Below, in pieces: positions 50,142 to 60,771 of a stretch of 64,000 nucleotides of DNA. This DNA is from Rouxiella sp. S1S-2 (GTDB lineage: Bacteria; Pseudomonadota; Gammaproteobacteria; Enterobacterales; Enterobacteriaceae). Made by a program: the position numbers and the translations under genes. The notes beneath the pieces are model-generated. The model saw only the letters and a program-made list of their open reading frames with translations, did no database searches and was not told the origin of the DNA. How positions within the stretch are numbered: the stretch's first letter is position 1; each line of letters opens with the position of its first letter. The stretch covers positions 124,001-188,000 of the forward strand of contig NZ_WFKL01000001.1 in assembly GCF_009208105.1 (NCBI RefSeq). Direction: 5' to 3'.

Positions 50142-52250
50142 TTGTACATCTTTGAAAGCCTGAATCAGCTGATTCAAAAATACCTGCCAGAGGACCAGAT
50201 CAAGCGCCTCGTGCAGGCATACCTCGTTGCGCGGGACGCGCACGAGGGTCAGACACGCTCGAGCGGTGAGCCGTACATTACTCACCCTGTTGCCGTGGCC
50301 TGTATATTAGCTGAGATGAGACTCGACCATGAAACGTTGATGGCGGCGCTGTTACATGACGTCATCGAAGATACGCCAGCAACTTACCAGGACATGGAAC
50401 AGTTATTTGGTAAAAGCGTTGCTGAACTGGTTGAGGGCGTTTCAAAGCTCGACAAGCTGAAATTCCAGGACAAGAAAGAAGCTCAGGCGGAGAACTTCCG
50501 CAAGATGATCATGGCGATGGTGCAAGACATCCGCGTCATTTTGATCAAACTGGCTGACCGTACCCATAATATGCGCACGCTGGGCTCTCTTCGTCCGGAC
50601 AAACGTCGCCGCATTGCCCGTGAAACGCTAGAGATTTATAGCCCTCTGGCGCACAGGCTGGGTATTCATCACCTCAAAACCGAGCTTGAAGAGCTGGGTT
50701 TTGAGGCGTTGTACCCCAATCGTTATCGCGTTATCAAAGAAGTGGTGAAAGCCGCGCGCGGTAATCGTAAAGAGATGATCCAAAAAATCCTCTCCGAGAT
50801 TGAGGGTCGCCTCACCGAGGCCGGCATTCAGTGTCGGGTGAGCGGGCGTGAAAAACACCTGTACTCGATTTATCTCAAAATGCATCTGAAAGAGCAGCGT
50901 TTCCATTCGATTATGGATATTTACGCCTTTCGGGTCATCGTTAAAGAGCTGGATACCTGCTACCGCGTACTCGGTCAGGCGCACAGCCTTTACAAGCCTC
51001 GCCCGGGCAGGGTCAAAGATTATATCGCCATACCAAAAGCCAACGGCTATCAGTCTCTGCATACGTCATTAATCGGGCCACACGGCGTGCCGGTTGAAGT
51101 TCAGATCCGTACCGAAGATATGGACCAGATGGCAGAGATGGGCGTGGCGGCGCACTGGGCTTATAAAGAGAACGGCGAAAGTAACGGCACGACGGCGCAA
51201 ATTCGCGCTCAGCGCTGGCTGCAAAGCCTGCTCGAGCTTCAGCAGAGTGCCGGTAACTCCTTTGAATTCATCGAGAGCGTTAAATCTGACCTCTTCCCTG
51301 ATGAAATCTACGTCTTTACACCGGAAGGCCGCATCGTTGAGCTGCCTGCTGGCGCGACGCCGGTCGACTTCGCCTACGCCGTGCATACCGATATCGGCCA
51401 TGCCTGCGTCGGTGCACGCGTTGACCGCCAGCCTTACCCGCTTTCGCAGCCGCTGACCAGCGGCCAGACCATCGAGATAATAACCGCGCCGGGCGCACGT
51501 CCGAATGCGGCATGGTTAAACTTTGTGGTCAGCTCGAGAGCGCGGGCAAAAATTCGTCAGATGCTGAAAAATCTCAAACGTGACGACTCTGTCTCACTCG
51601 GTCGCCGTCTGTTAAATCATGCACTGGGAAGCGGGCGTAAACTTACCGACCTGCCGCCGGAAAATATCAAGAAAGAGCTCGACCGCATGAAGCTTGCCGC
51701 CATGGACGACCTGCTGGCTGAAATCGGCTTAGGGAATGCCATGAGCTTGGTGGTGGCTAAAAATCTGATGGGTGACCAGTCTTCGATGGCCTCCTCGGGT
51801 TCACGTAATCTGCCGATTAAAGGTGCAGACGGCGTGCTGATTACCTTTGCCAAATGCTGTCGTCCTATTCCGGGTGACCCGATTATTGCTCACGTTAGCC
51901 CGGGTAAAGGCCTTGTGGTTCACCACGAGTCTTGCCGAAACATTCGCGGCTATCAAAAAGAGCCTGAGAAGTTTATGGCGGTTGAGTGGGATGATCAGGA
52001 AACCGAGCAAGAATTTGTCGCCGAGATTAAAGTCGACATGTTTAATCATCAGGGCGGACTGGCCAATCTGACCGCGGCAATTAATGCGGCGCAGTCAAAC
52101 ATCCAAAGCCTGAGCAGCGAAGAAAAAGACGGTCGCGTCTACAGCGCGTTTATCCGCCTGAGCACCCGTGACCGCGTTCATCTGGCTAACATTATGCGTA
52201 AAATTCGTATCATGCCGGATGTGATTAAAGTTACCCGAAATAGAAACTAG
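50142..52250 (+). CDS. spoT: SpoT, bifunctional (p)ppGpp synthetase/hydrolase
   Basis: 702 residues, the E. coli length. HD hydrolase domain (about 1-200, ALLHDVIEDT with the HD pair near 72-73), synthetase domain (about 220-350, REKHLYSIY, DIYAFRVI), TGS domain (about 385-450, YVFTPEGRIVELPAGATPVDFAYAVH), helical and zinc-finger-like domain (about 555-600, CCRPIPGD) and ACT domain (about 625-702). The start is TTG at 50142, as in E. coli. Synthetase residues look intact. Confidence 0.98.
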   Translation: MYIFESLNQLIQKYLPEDQIKRLVQAYLVARDAHEGQTRSSGEPYITHPVAVACILAEMRLDHETLMAALLHDVIEDTPATYQDMEQLFGKSVAELVEGVSKLDKLKFQDKKEAQAENFRKMIMAMVQDIRVILIKLADRTHNMRTLGSLRPDKRRRIARETLEIYSPLAHRLGIHHLKTELEELGFEALYPNRYRVIKEVVKAARGNRKEMIQKILSEIEGRLTEAGIQCRVSGREKHLYSIYLKMHLKEQRFHSIMDIYAFRVIVKELDTCYRVLGQAHSLYKPRPGRVKDYIAIPKANGYQSLHTSLIGPHGVPVEVQIRTEDMDQMAEMGVAAHWAYKENGESNGTTAQIRAQRWLQSLLELQQSAGNSFEFIESVKSDLFPDEIYVFTPEGRIVELPAGATPVDFAYAVHTDIGHACVGARVDRQPYPLSQPLTSGQTIEIITAPGARPNAAWLNFVVSSRARAKIRQMLKNLKRDDSVSLGRRLLNHALGSGRKLTDLPPENIKKELDRMKLAAMDDLLAEIGLGNAMSLVVAKNLMGDQSSMASSGSRNLPIKGADGVLITFAKCCRPIPGDPIIAHVSPGKGLVVHHESCRNIRGYQKEPEKFMAVEWDDQETEQEFVAEIKVDMFNHQGGLANLTAAINAAQSNIQSLSSEEKDGRVYSAFIRLSTRDRVHLANIMRKIRIMPDVIKVTRNRN

Positions 52251-52253
52251 CTG

Positions 52254-52949
52254 ATGACTCCTGAACGTTATGCGCGCATCCGTGAAATGCTGGCAGCACG
52301 CCAACCTGACCTGACCGTTTGTATGGAGCAGGTGCATAAGCCACATAACGTGTCTGCGGTTATCCGTACCGCCGATGCCGTTGGCGTTCATGAGGTTCAC
52401 GCCGTTTGGCCGACCAGTCGAATGAAAACGCAGGGTTCGTTTGCCGCGGGTGCCAATAGTTGGGTGCAGGTCAAAACGCACAAGACAATTCAAGACGCCG
52501 TTGCCAAAATGAAGGCAATGGGCATGCAAATTCTGGCGACCAACCTGTCTGAGAAAGCGGTAGATTTCCGTACTATCGATTATACCCGCCCAACCTGTAT
52601 TCTGTTGGGTCAGGAAAAAACCGGTATCACTCCTGAAGCGTTGGCACTGGCCGACAGCGATATCGTGATCCCGATGGTAGGCATGGTGCAGTCTCTCAAC
52701 GTCTCGGTGGCGTCGGCGCTGATTCTTTATGAAGCACAGCGCCAACGTCAGAATGCCGGCATGTATCAGCGCACAGCCAGCGTTTTAAAAGAAAAAGAGC
52801 AGCAGCGCCTGCTGTTTGAGGGCGGATATCCCGTGCTGGCAAACGTGGCGCTGCGCAAAAAACTGCCCCGCCCTTTCATCGATGATACCGGCAGCATTGT
52901 TGCCGATGACGCCTGGTGGGCCGCGATGCAAATGACGGTTGCCAGATGA
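52254..52949 (+). CDS. trmH: TrmH (SpoU), tRNA (guanosine-18 2'-O)-methyltransferase
   Basis: SPOUT methyltransferase that modifies Gm18 in the D loop of tRNA. It has 231 residues (E. coli 229). Motif 1 NVSAVIRTADAVGVHEV (about 32-48, with the catalytic Arg), motif 2 LLGQEKTGITPEA (about 116-128) and motif 3 IPMVGMVQSLNVSVASALILYE (about 142-163) are intact. It starts three bases after spoT and overlaps recG by four, so spoT-trmH-recG is one operon. Confidence 0.97.
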   Translation: MTPERYARIREMLAARQPDLTVCMEQVHKPHNVSAVIRTADAVGVHEVHAVWPTSRMKTQGSFAAGANSWVQVKTHKTIQDAVAKMKAMGMQILATNLSEKAVDFRTIDYTRPTCILLGQEKTGITPEALALADSDIVIPMVGMVQSLNVSVASALILYEAQRQRQNAGMYQRTASVLKEKEQQRLLFEGGYPVLANVALRKKLPRPFIDDTGSIVADDAWWAAMQMTVAR

Positions 52950-55027
52950 AGGGCCGCCTGCTGGATGCCGTCCCGCTTACGTCCCTGACCGGCGTGGGCG
53001 CAAGTCAGGCAGAAAAGCTCGCAAAAATCGGCCTCGAAACTATTCAGGATTTACTGCTTCATCTTCCCCTGCGCTATGAAGACCGCACACGCCTCTACGC
53101 CATCAACGATTTACTGCCGGCGATTTTTGCCACCGTTGAAGGTGAAGTGCTGCGCACGGACATCAGTTTTGGCCGTCGTCGCATGCTCACCTGCCAGATA
53201 AGTGACGGCACCGGTCTGCTAACCCTGCGCTTTTTTAACTTTAATGCGGCAATGAAAAATAGCCTCGCCGCCGGTCGTCGAGTTACCGCTTATGGTGAGA
53301 TAAAGCGCGGAACGATTGGCGCCGAGATTATTCATCCCGAATACCGCGTGCAGGGTGAAAACAGCGAAGTTGTTTTACAAGAATCACTGACGCCAGTTTA
53401 TCCCACCACCGAAGGTATTCGTCAGGCCACGTTGCGCAAGCTGACCGACCAGGCATTATCACTGCTTGATACCCAACCCATTGTCGAACTTTTGCCGCAG
53501 GAGCTCAGCCGCGCGCTGATGCCACTGTCGCAGGCGTTGCATCTGTTACATCGCCCCCCGCCTGATATGCAGCTTGCCGACCTTGAAAAGGGTCAGCATC
53601 CGGCACAGCGCAGACTGATTATGGAAGAGCTGCTGGCTCACAACCTCAGCATGCTGGCGGTGCGTGCCGGAACGCAGAGCTACAAGGCGCTGCCGCTGGG
53701 AAAAGACCACAAGCTGATGGACACATTTTTAGCGTCGCTTCCGTTTAGCCCGACCGGCGCACAGAGTCGCGTGGTTGCCGAAATTGAAAAAGATTTGGCT
53801 CAGGGCTACCCGATGATGCGTCTGGTGCAGGGTGACGTCGGCTCCGGCAAAACGCTGGTCGCCGCACTCGCTGCGCTTTGCGCCATCGCTCAAGGCAAGC
53901 AGGTGGGCCTGATGGCACCGACCGAACTTTTGGCCGAGCAGCATGCCAATAACTTCCGCCAGTGGTTTGAACCGCTGGGAATTCAGGTCGGCTGGCTTGC
54001 AGGAAAACAAAAAGGCAAAGCGCGCATCGCCCAGCAAGAGGCGATTGCCAGCGGACAGGTATCGATGGTGGTTGGTACTCACGCCATCTTCCAGGAACAA
54101 ATTCAGTTCTCCGCACTAGCACTGGTCATTATCGACGAGCAGCACCGCTTCGGCGTCCACCAGCGTTTGGCGCTGTGGGAAAAGGGCAAGCAGCAAGGCT
54201 TCCATCCGCATCAGTTGATCATGACCGCCACGCCAATTCCGCGCACGCTGGCGATGACTGCTTATGCAGATCTTGATACCTCGGTTATCGACGAACTGCC
54301 GCCAGGGCGCACGCCGGTCACTACCGTTGCCATTCCTGATACCCGCCGCAGCGACATTATCCAGCGGGTGAAAAGTGCCTGTATGGAAGAAAATCGTCAG
54401 GCTTACTGGGTCTGTACGCTGATTGAAGAATCGGAAATGCTTGAGGCTCAGGCGGCGGAAGCGACGTGGGAAGGGCTGAAAATCGCCCTGCCGGAGCTGA
54501 AGATCGGTTTGGTTCACGGTCGAATGAAAGCGCAGGAAAAGCAGGCAGTCATGCAGGCTTTCAAGCAAGGTGAAATACAGCTGCTGGTTGCCACCACGGT
54601 TATCGAGGTTGGCGTCGACGTGCCCAATGCCAGCCTGATGATTATTGAAAACCCCGAACGTTTGGGTCTAGCCCAGCTGCACCAGCTGCGCGGCCGCGTA
54701 GGGCGTGGTGCCATCGCCTCCCATTGCGTGCTGTTGTATAAAACGCCGCTAAGCAAAACCGCGCAGAAGCGTTTGCAAGTATTACGCGACAGCAACGACG
54801 GTTTTGTCATCGCACAGCAGGACCTGGAGATCCGCGGTCCGGGCGAACTGCTGGGTACGCGACAAACCGGCAGCGCCGAATTTAAAGTCGCCGATTTACT
54901 GCGCGACCAGGCGATGATCCCAGAAGTTCAGCGCATCGCCCGCCATATTCAGCAACAGTATCCCGAACATGCACGGGCGCTTATCGAACGCTGGCTGCCC
55001 GAGCGGGTTCGTTACACTAACGCTTGA
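52946..55027 (+). CDS. recG: RecG, ATP-dependent DNA helicase
   Basis: Branch-migrating helicase that remodels stalled forks and Holliday junctions. It has 693 residues, exactly the E. coli length. N-terminal wedge (OB) domain (about 50-160), helicase lobe 1 with Walker A GDVGSGKT (about 298-305) and DEQH (about 397-400), lobe 2 with the TRG helical hairpin (TATPIPRTLAM; HQLRGRVGRG about 570-580) and the C-terminal hook. Start at ATG 52946, inside the trmH stop (ATGA). Confidence 0.98.
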   Translation: MKGRLLDAVPLTSLTGVGASQAEKLAKIGLETIQDLLLHLPLRYEDRTRLYAINDLLPAIFATVEGEVLRTDISFGRRRMLTCQISDGTGLLTLRFFNFNAAMKNSLAAGRRVTAYGEIKRGTIGAEIIHPEYRVQGENSEVVLQESLTPVYPTTEGIRQATLRKLTDQALSLLDTQPIVELLPQELSRALMPLSQALHLLHRPPPDMQLADLEKGQHPAQRRLIMEELLAHNLSMLAVRAGTQSYKALPLGKDHKLMDTFLASLPFSPTGAQSRVVAEIEKDLAQGYPMMRLVQGDVGSGKTLVAALAALCAIAQGKQVGLMAPTELLAEQHANNFRQWFEPLGIQVGWLAGKQKGKARIAQQEAIASGQVSMVVGTHAIFQEQIQFSALALVIIDEQHRFGVHQRLALWEKGKQQGFHPHQLIMTATPIPRTLAMTAYADLDTSVIDELPPGRTPVTTVAIPDTRRSDIIQRVKSACMEENRQAYWVCTLIEESEMLEAQAAEATWEGLKIALPELKIGLVHGRMKAQEKQAVMQAFKQGEIQLLVATTVIEVGVDVPNASLMIIENPERLGLAQLHQLRGRVGRGAIASHCVLLYKTPLSKTAQKRLQVLRDSNDGFVIAQQDLEIRGPGELLGTRQTGSAEFKVADLLRDQAMIPEVQRIARHIQQQYPEHARALIERWLPERVRYTNA

Positions 55028-55187
55028 TAACCCTATCAAAAATACCCCCCACTTGATTAAGTCATATCAGACAGCTGCATCGGCTAATTATTTGTGTCTT
55101 GGGCGATAAAAATGCCGCTGGCAAACGATTGCTTTTGTGCCCAAGATCATGAAAAATGCCCGCTTTCGGCTTAACAGGGTGCCCAAC
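55028..55187. other. recG-xanP intergenic region
   Basis: 160 bp with a candidate PurR-type site at 55119-55134 and the xanP ribosome site aggg (55177-55180). An open frame to 55137 runs into xanP but is not needed. Confidence 0.5.
55119..55134. promoter_or_regulatory. Candidate PurR operator upstream of xanP
   Basis: TGGCAAACGATTGCTT agrees with the PurR consensus palindrome ACGCAAACGTTTGCGT at 12 of 16 positions. Purine repression of a xanthine permease would make biological sense, but this is a weak match by eye. Confidence 0.4.
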
Positions 55188-56579
55188 GTGACAACACAAT
55201 CTGCCGAGCCAGAGGCTCAGCGCCAATCGCCAGAAACTACACGCAACAGTGAATTAATCTATCGGCTGGAAGACCGCCCGCCGTTGCCACAAACGCTGTT
55301 TGCGGCCTGTCAGCACCTGCTGGCGATGTTTGTTGCTGTTATCACTCCCGCATTGTTGATTTGTCAGGCTTTGGGTCTGCCCGCTCAGGATACTCAGCAC
55401 ATTATTAGTATGTCGCTGTTTGCCTCCGGTTTGGCGTCAATTCTGCAAATCAAAACCTGGGGTCCGGTCGGTTCTGGCCTGCTGTCCATTCAGGGAACCA
55501 GTTTCAACTTCGTGGCACCGTTAATTATGGGCGGCATGGCGATTAAAAATGGCGGGGCCGATGTTCCTACCATGATGGCCGCGCTGTTCGGCACGCTTAT
55601 GGTGGCGTCATGCACCGAGATTTTGCTCTCGCGCGTATTGCATCTTGCGCGCCGCATTATTACCCCGCTGGTTTCCGGTATTGTGGTGATGATCATCGGC
55701 CTGTCTCTTATTCAGGTAGGATTAACGTCTATTGGCGGTGGCTATGCCGCGATGAGCGACCACACTTTTGGTGCGCCGAAAAACCTGATTCTGGCTGCCG
55801 TGGTTCTGGTGGTGATTATTCTGCTCAACCGCCAGCGTAACCCCTACTTGCGTGTCGCCTCGCTGGTAATAGCTATGGCGGTGGGCTACGCGGTTGCCTG
55901 GGGCATGGACATGCTGCCCGCTGCGACACCGGCTGCAACAACGCACTGGATAACCCTGCCTACCCCGCTCTATTACGGCCTTGGCTTCGACTGGAATCTG
56001 CTTGTTCCGCTGATGCTTATCTTTATGGTGACCTCGCTGGAAACCATTGGTGATATCACCGCTACCTCCGACGTTTCAGAGCAGCCGGTCAGCGGTCCGC
56101 TGTATATGAAACGCATTAAGGGTGGCGTGCTGGCTAATGGCCTGAACTCGATGCTGTCTGCGGTGTTCAACACCTTCCCCAACTCCTGCTTCGGCCAGAA
56201 TAATGGCGTTATCCAGCTGACCGGCGTTGCCAGTCGCTATGTCGGATTTGTGGTAGCGCTGATGTTGATTGTGCTAGGCCTGTTTCCGGCGGTGGCGGGC
56301 TTCGTGCAACATATCCCCGAACCGGTGCTCGGCGGGGCGACTATCGTGATGTTTGGCACTATTGCTGCATCTGGCGTGCGCATCGTGTCGAGAGAGCGTC
56401 TTAATCGCCGTGCGATTATGATCATGGCGCTGTCGCTGGCCGTAGGGATGGGCGTTTCACAACAGCCGCTGATCCTGCAATTTGCACCAGACTGGCTCAA
56501 AACATTGCTCTCCTCCGGCATTGCCGCAGGCGGTATTACGGCCATCGTGCTGAATCTGGTCTTCCCGCGCGAACCGTAG
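55188..56579 (+). CDS. xanP: XanP, xanthine permease (NAT/NCS2 family)
   Basis: Proton-linked xanthine transporter of the inner membrane. It has 463 residues, exactly E. coli XanP. About 14 membrane segments; the NAT signature [14 protein letters not shown] (about 323-336), the conserved GIQGTSF-like SIQGTSFNF (about 102-110) and [16 protein letters not shown] (about 287-302) are complete. The start is ambiguous: frame opens at 55137 and ATG 55149 is possible, but GTG 55188 has aggg at good spacing and gives the E. coli length and N-terminal pattern. Confidence 0.95.
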   Translation: MTTQSAEPEAQRQSPETTRNSELIYRLEDRPPLPQTLFAACQHLLAMFVAVITPALLICQALGLPAQDTQHIISMSLFASGLASILQIKTWGPVGSGLLSIQGTSFNFVAPLIMGGMAIKNGGADVPTMMAALFGTLMVASCTEILLSRVLHLARRIITPLVSGIVVMIIGLSLIQVGLTSIGGGYAAMSDHTFGAPKNLILAAVVLVVIILLNRQRNPYLRVASLVIAMAVGYAVAWGMDMLPAATPAATTHWITLPTPLYYGLGFDWNLLVPLMLIFMVTSLETIGDITATSDVSEQPVSGPLYMKRIKGGVLANGLNSMLSAVFNTFPNSCFGQNNGVIQLTGVASRYVGFVVALMLIVLGLFPAVAGFVQHIPEPVLGGATIVMFGTIAASGVRIVSRERLNRRAIMIMALSLAVGMGVSQQPLILQFAPDWLKTLLSSGIAAGGITAIVLNLVFPREP

Positions 56580-56612
56580 TGGTTTGAAAACTAAGGCAAC
56601 ATAGGTTCAACA

Positions 56613-56646
56613 GCGGCGGAAGGGTTATCCTCCCGCCGTTTTTTAT
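56613..56646 (+). terminator. Terminator after xanP
   Basis: gcggcgg...ccgccg stem with an inner agg/tcc pair, then six T. Confidence 0.85.
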
Positions 56647-56742
56647 TGCCTGTAACATGTTAACCTATTGAGAAAGATTGCTGATTACGGCATAAACAGG
56701 TGTACGTTTTTCCGACTTTCTCAACGGATATGGATTCAGACG

Positions 56743-58428
56743 ATGAAATTTATCGGTAAATTGCTGCTGACAATAGCCCTGCTGTTGGTTTTGGCAATCG
56801 TCATACTGTACGTTTTACTGCAAACACGTTGGGCCGCTGGCTCGCTTAGCCGTTGGGTGAGTGATAACAGTGAATATCATCTGTCGTTTGATAAAGTCGA
56901 TCACTCCTGGTCTACCCCTTCGTGCATCACGCTTTCTGGGGTGAAGTTTGGTGAAAAAAATCAGCCGGACGTGCTTGATGCCAACGAGGTTGATTTCGAC
57001 CTGAGCTGGCGTCAAATTACCGATCCGCGCTTTTTCGACCGGCTGGTGCTGGTAGACGGCACGCTGAACCTTTCTCCTTCTCCGTTGAATCTGCCGCTGC
57101 AGGCAAATACGCTGCAGTTAAATAATATTGCGCTGAACGGCAGCCTTGAACAGTGGAAAGTGGCGGGCAAAAACGTGAATGCGGGAATTACGCCGTGGCA
57201 ACCGGCCAAGAACGCGGTATTAGGCAACAATGCCCAATTCCAATTGAGTGCAGACACGCTGGCGCTGGACGATATTCCAGCTAATAATGTGTTGATTCAA
57301 GGACGTATAAACAACCAGCAGCTGACGCTGAGTAATTTTGGCGCAGATATGGCCCGTGGGCAGCTCACAGGCAAAGCCAGTCGCAGCATCGACGGCAGCT
57401 GGACGGTGGATAATTTGCGTTTGAGCAACATCAGGCTGCAAAGCGCACAGCCTATTTCTACCTTCTGGCAGGAGTTTGTGAAACTGCCGAAAGTGGAGAT
57501 CAAACGTCTGGACCTGATTGATGCCCGCCTGCAGGGTCAAAACTGGGCCTTCACCGATTTAGACATGACCATTACCGACGTTACGCTGCAGCAGGGCGAC
57601 TGGCAGAGTAGCGACGGACAACTTTCGCTGAATGCTACCGATCTGATTGACGGCAATCTGCACTTCCTCGATCCGATCGTCAATCTCGACCTTTCCCCAC
57701 AGGGCGTTGCCATCCGACAATTTGGCACCCGCTGGGAAGGTGGTCTGCTGCGCACTACCGGTAGCTGGGATCGCGCAACCAAAAGTCTGAAGCTTGATGA
57801 TGTCAGCGTTGCCGCCCTGGAATACACGCTGCCGCAGAACTGGCGCCAACTATGGGTTGATACGCTGCCGGACTGGTTGTCAGAAGTCTCCGTCGATAAG
57901 TTTACGGCTAACCGCAACCTGATCATTGATATATCACCTGATTTCCCGTTCCAGCTCACCGCGCTCGACGGTTTTGGTACCAACCTGCAGTTGGCACACA
58001 ATCATCAGTGGGGGATTTGGTCGGGCAAACTGAATCTTAACGCCAGCGACGCCACGTTTAACAAAAATGACGTTCGCCGCCCTTCTCTGGCGCTGGAAGC
58101 CAGTGCTGACAAGGTCAACATTACCGAGCTGAGCGCTTTTACCAAAGAGGGGCTGCTTGAGGCCACCGCCACCGTTAGCCAGCAGCCGCAGCGTGACTTC
58201 TCGGTGAAACTAAATGGTCGCGCAGTACCTGCCAATGAATTGCAAAACTGGGGATGGCCGGAAACTTCGTTACAGGGCAATGTAAACCTGCAGCTAAACC
58301 TGCAAGGCCAGATGCCTGCCAACGTTGATTTCAAACCCACATTGAGTGGCACGCTTCACGCCACTGGCAACGACGGCAAGCAAGTCCAACAGCAAATGAC
58401 CAAAGGTGTAACAGGACCGGCTCAATAA
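56743..58428 (+). CDS. yicH: YicH, AsmA-family envelope protein
   Basis: 561 residues (E. coli about 569). One N-terminal membrane helix (about 3-24) anchors a large periplasmic body of AsmA type, made of repeated beta-strand units. Such proteins are proposed to shuttle or regulate phospholipids between the membranes (the TamB/YhdP/YicH group), though for YicH this is indirect. Start at ATG 56743 (frame opens at 56668) to place the membrane helix at the N-terminus. No enzyme motif is visible. A terminator follows. Confidence 0.93.
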   Translation: MKFIGKLLLTIALLLVLAIVILYVLLQTRWAAGSLSRWVSDNSEYHLSFDKVDHSWSTPSCITLSGVKFGEKNQPDVLDANEVDFDLSWRQITDPRFFDRLVLVDGTLNLSPSPLNLPLQANTLQLNNIALNGSLEQWKVAGKNVNAGITPWQPAKNAVLGNNAQFQLSADTLALDDIPANNVLIQGRINNQQLTLSNFGADMARGQLTGKASRSIDGSWTVDNLRLSNIRLQSAQPISTFWQEFVKLPKVEIKRLDLIDARLQGQNWAFTDLDMTITDVTLQQGDWQSSDGQLSLNATDLIDGNLHFLDPIVNLDLSPQGVAIRQFGTRWEGGLLRTTGSWDRATKSLKLDDVSVAALEYTLPQNWRQLWVDTLPDWLSEVSVDKFTANRNLIIDISPDFPFQLTALDGFGTNLQLAHNHQWGIWSGKLNLNASDATFNKNDVRRPSLALEASADKVNITELSAFTKEGLLEATATVSQQPQRDFSVKLNGRAVPANELQNWGWPETSLQGNVNLQLNLQGQMPANVDFKPTLSGTLHATGNDGKQVQQQMTKGVTGPAQ

Positions 58429-58455
58429 ATAAAATTATTATTTGAATTAGCGATA

Positions 58456-58479
58456 AGCCCGGTGAAAGCCGGGCTTTTT
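58456..58479 (+). terminator. Terminator after yicH
   Basis: agcccgg / ccgggct, loop tgaaag, then five T. It faces the 3' end of yiiD; a synteny joint relative to E. coli lies here. Confidence 0.88.
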
Positions 58480-58480
58480 G

Positions 58481-59413
58481 TTAATTGATTGACGGTTCTA
58501 AAGGCGCATCGGCTGAGGCCGGCAACACCAGGTAGGTCCCCTCAAACACCGCGCCCTCTCCCTCTTCACCCATCAACTGTACGTCTAGCTGTACTCGAGC
58601 CTTACGCCCTTTTGCCAGTCTGTCGAGATCACCGCTTATCGAACTGAGATCGGCTATCGCCCGAGGCCTTCCGGTTACCGGTGAACTGTAGCGGATGTGT
58701 GCATCGGCCAGCACGATGGTGCCGCCAAGATGTCTTTCACGCAGCAGCAGCCAGATAAGTCCCCAGCCCGTCAGCGTCGCCAGTGAAAATAGACTGCCGG
58801 CAAAAAGGGTGTGGTGTGGATTTTGATTGCCGTTTTCAGGCATGGTGGTGACAAAACGCTGGCCGGTATACTGGCTAATCCTTACGCCCATTTTTTCACT
58901 CAGTGGAATATGGTCGTACCAAGCCTGCTGCAATTGACCGCACCAGTCTGGGCGATGCAAAATATCGTCCAGCGTGGCGATCGGTTTAATCATTAAAAAG
59001 TGGCGCACTGGCGTCGTCTGCGGCGTGGTGATCTCACCCTGGTTGATGAATCCCAACTTTGCAAAAAATTCAACGGCGTCTTCACGGGCGCTACACACTA
59101 CGCGCTTGACCCCTTCCTGACGCGCAACGGACTCCAGCGTCATCGCAACCAGCGTCCCCAGCCCTTTAGCCTGCACGTTAGGATTAACCGCAAGAAAGCG
59201 AATGGAGGCCTCATTGTCGGCATTAATATATAAGCGCCCTACAGCGACAGTTTCACCCTGCTCATCCACCACCATTTGATGGTGCGCCATGGCATCATAA
59301 GCATCACGCTCGGACCCTTCGGGCTGATGAAGAGGTTTACGCAGCATTTCCCAACGAAATTTATAATAGGCAGCCAGTTCTGATTCGGTAACGGGAACTC
59401 TAAGGTGATACAT
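58481..59413 (-). CDS. yiiD: YiiD (MadA/FabY), GNAT-hotdog malonyl-ACP decarboxylase
   Basis: 310 residues (E. coli 329) with two domains. A GNAT acetyltransferase-like domain (about 1-145, with the CoA-site [21 protein letters not shown] at about 73-93) is fused to a thioesterase-like hotdog domain (about 160-305, [20 protein letters not shown]). E. coli YiiD has been reported to decarboxylate malonyl-ACP and so help prime fatty-acid synthesis when FabH is missing. Last gene of the run yihX-yihY-dtd-yiiD. Confidence 0.9.
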   Translation of the reverse strand: MYHLRVPVTESELAAYYKFRWEMLRKPLHQPEGSERDAYDAMAHHQMVVDEQGETVAVGRLYINADNEASIRFLAVNPNVQAKGLGTLVAMTLESVARQEGVKRVVCSAREDAVEFFAKLGFINQGEITTPQTTPVRHFLMIKPIATLDDILHRPDWCGQLQQAWYDHIPLSEKMGVRISQYTGQRFVTTMPENGNQNPHHTLFAGSLFSLATLTGWGLIWLLLRERHLGGTIVLADAHIRYSSPVTGRPRAIADLSSISGDLDRLAKGRKARVQLDVQLMGEEGEGAVFEGTYLVLPASADAPLEPSIN

Positions 59414-59447
59414 AGATACTTTCTCTCTCAGGCGATGCGCCGTTGCT

Positions 59448-59885
59448 TCAGACCTGTAACCAGAAGGTCACGGGACCATCGTTGACCAAAGCCACTTTCA
59501 TATCCGCGGCGAAACGTCCGGTTTCGGTATGAATGCCTTTCTCACGGCACTGACCATTGAAATATTGATACAGCCGGTCGGCGTCTGCCGGTGCTGCTCC
59601 ACGTGAAAAGCCGGGGCGTGTGCCCTTCTGGGTATCGGCAACCAGCGTAAACTGCGATACCACCAGCAGGCTACCGCCCGCCTGGGTCACGTTCAAATTC
59701 ATTTTGCCTTCGCTGTCACTAAACACGCGGTAACCGGCCACTTTCTCACAGAGCTTCTTGGCTTTTTGCTCGTCATCGCCCTGCTCGACGCCCAGCAAGA
59801 CCAGCAAACCTGAGCCAATTTCACCACAAACTTCGCCATCCACGGTGACGCTGGCCTGTAAAACTCGTTGAATTAACGCAATCAT
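59448..59885 (-). CDS. dtd: Dtd, D-aminoacyl-tRNA deacylase
   Basis: Hydrolyses D-amino acids from tRNA, protecting translation. It has 145 residues, the E. coli length. The cross-subunit motifs SQFTL (about 77-81) and the C-terminal NDGPVTFWL (about 135-143, Gly-cisPro) form the substrate site. The frame opens at 59945; ATG 59885 is the family start. It starts 8 bases after yihY, so the two are coupled. Confidence 0.96.
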   Translation of the reverse strand: MIALIQRVLQASVTVDGEVCGEIGSGLLVLLGVEQGDDEQKAKKLCEKVAGYRVFSDSEGKMNLNVTQAGGSLLVVSQFTLVADTQKGTRPGFSRGAAPADADRLYQYFNGQCREKGIHTETGRFAADMKVALVNDGPVTFWLQV

Positions 59886-59892
59886 AACGACT

Positions 59893-60753
59893 CTATTTCT
59901 CCTGCAACACGGGTTCTTCATCGGGCTCTTGTGCACGAAACTCACCGAGTGTAACGGTGATTTCGGCCCCCAACAAGACGATACACCAGCTGATATAGAC
60001 CCATAAAAATAGAATCGGGATCACCGCCAATACGCCATAAATCAGCTGATACGAGGGAAATAGCTGCACATAAAGCGCAAAGACTTTCTTACCCAGCTCA
60101 AACAGTGCACCGGCAACCAGCGCGCCAATCAGCGCATCACGAGTCGGGACGCTGGCTTTAGGCACAATCGAGTACAGCAGCCAGAAGGAAATCCAGGAAA
60201 TGAGCAGCGGCAAGGCGCGCAGTAATCTGTCGACTATAGAGTGGACACCGCTTAGGCTCAGCCAGTTCAACGATAAAAGATAAGAACTGATAGCCACGCT
60301 GGCGACCAGCAGAATAGGTCCCAGCGTCAACACCATCCAGTACATGGCAAAAGAGTAAACAATGGGCCGCCTGGAGTGAGTGTTCCAAATTTTATTCAGT
60401 ACGCTGTCGACCGACGCAATTAGCAGTAGCGAGGTCACAATCAGGCCGCAGGTTCCCACTGCCGTCATCCTGCTCGAGTTAGAGACAAACTGTTCAAGAT
60501 AGCGCTGAATGATATTGCCAGTGGCGGGCAAAAAATTGGCAAAGATAAAATCTTTCAGCTGGGTGCTAATATCTGAAAACACCGGAAACAGTGCAAAAAG
60601 TGAAAACACCACGGCAATCAGTGGCACCAGTGAAAGCAGTGAGACATAGGCCAGATGCCCTGCCAACAAGGTTAATCCATCATTGTCGGCGCGCTTAAAC
60701 AGCATGTGGCTAAAACGAGCTGCAGACTTGAGTCTGGGATGGAGCCTTGGCAT
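59893..60753 (-). CDS. yihY: YihY, BrkB-like inner membrane protein (UPF0761)
   Basis: 286 residues (E. coli 290). Six membrane segments (about 35-57, 96-118, 137-160, 180-200, 207-230, 243-268) with the family signature [27 protein letters not shown] (about 31-57). Despite its old label as RNase BN, it is not a nuclease; the function remains unknown. Located between yihX and dtd. Confidence 0.93.
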   Translation of the reverse strand: MPRLHPRLKSAARFSHMLFKRADNDGLTLLAGHLAYVSLLSLVPLIAVVFSLFALFPVFSDISTQLKDFIFANFLPATGNIIQRYLEQFVSNSSRMTAVGTCGLIVTSLLLIASVDSVLNKIWNTHSRRPIVYSFAMYWMVLTLGPILLVASVAISSYLLSLNWLSLSGVHSIVDRLLRALPLLISWISFWLLYSIVPKASVPTRDALIGALVAGALFELGKKVFALYVQLFPSYQLIYGVLAVIPILFLWVYISWCIVLLGAEITVTLGEFRAQEPDEEPVLQEK

Positions 60754-60771
60754 TGTTTCGTCCTTGCATGC

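Noticed and set aside
52095-52745. 216-codon open frame opposite spoT/trmH
   Set aside because: Composition (many His, Arg, Asn) and position fit a reverse-strand shadow of trmH.
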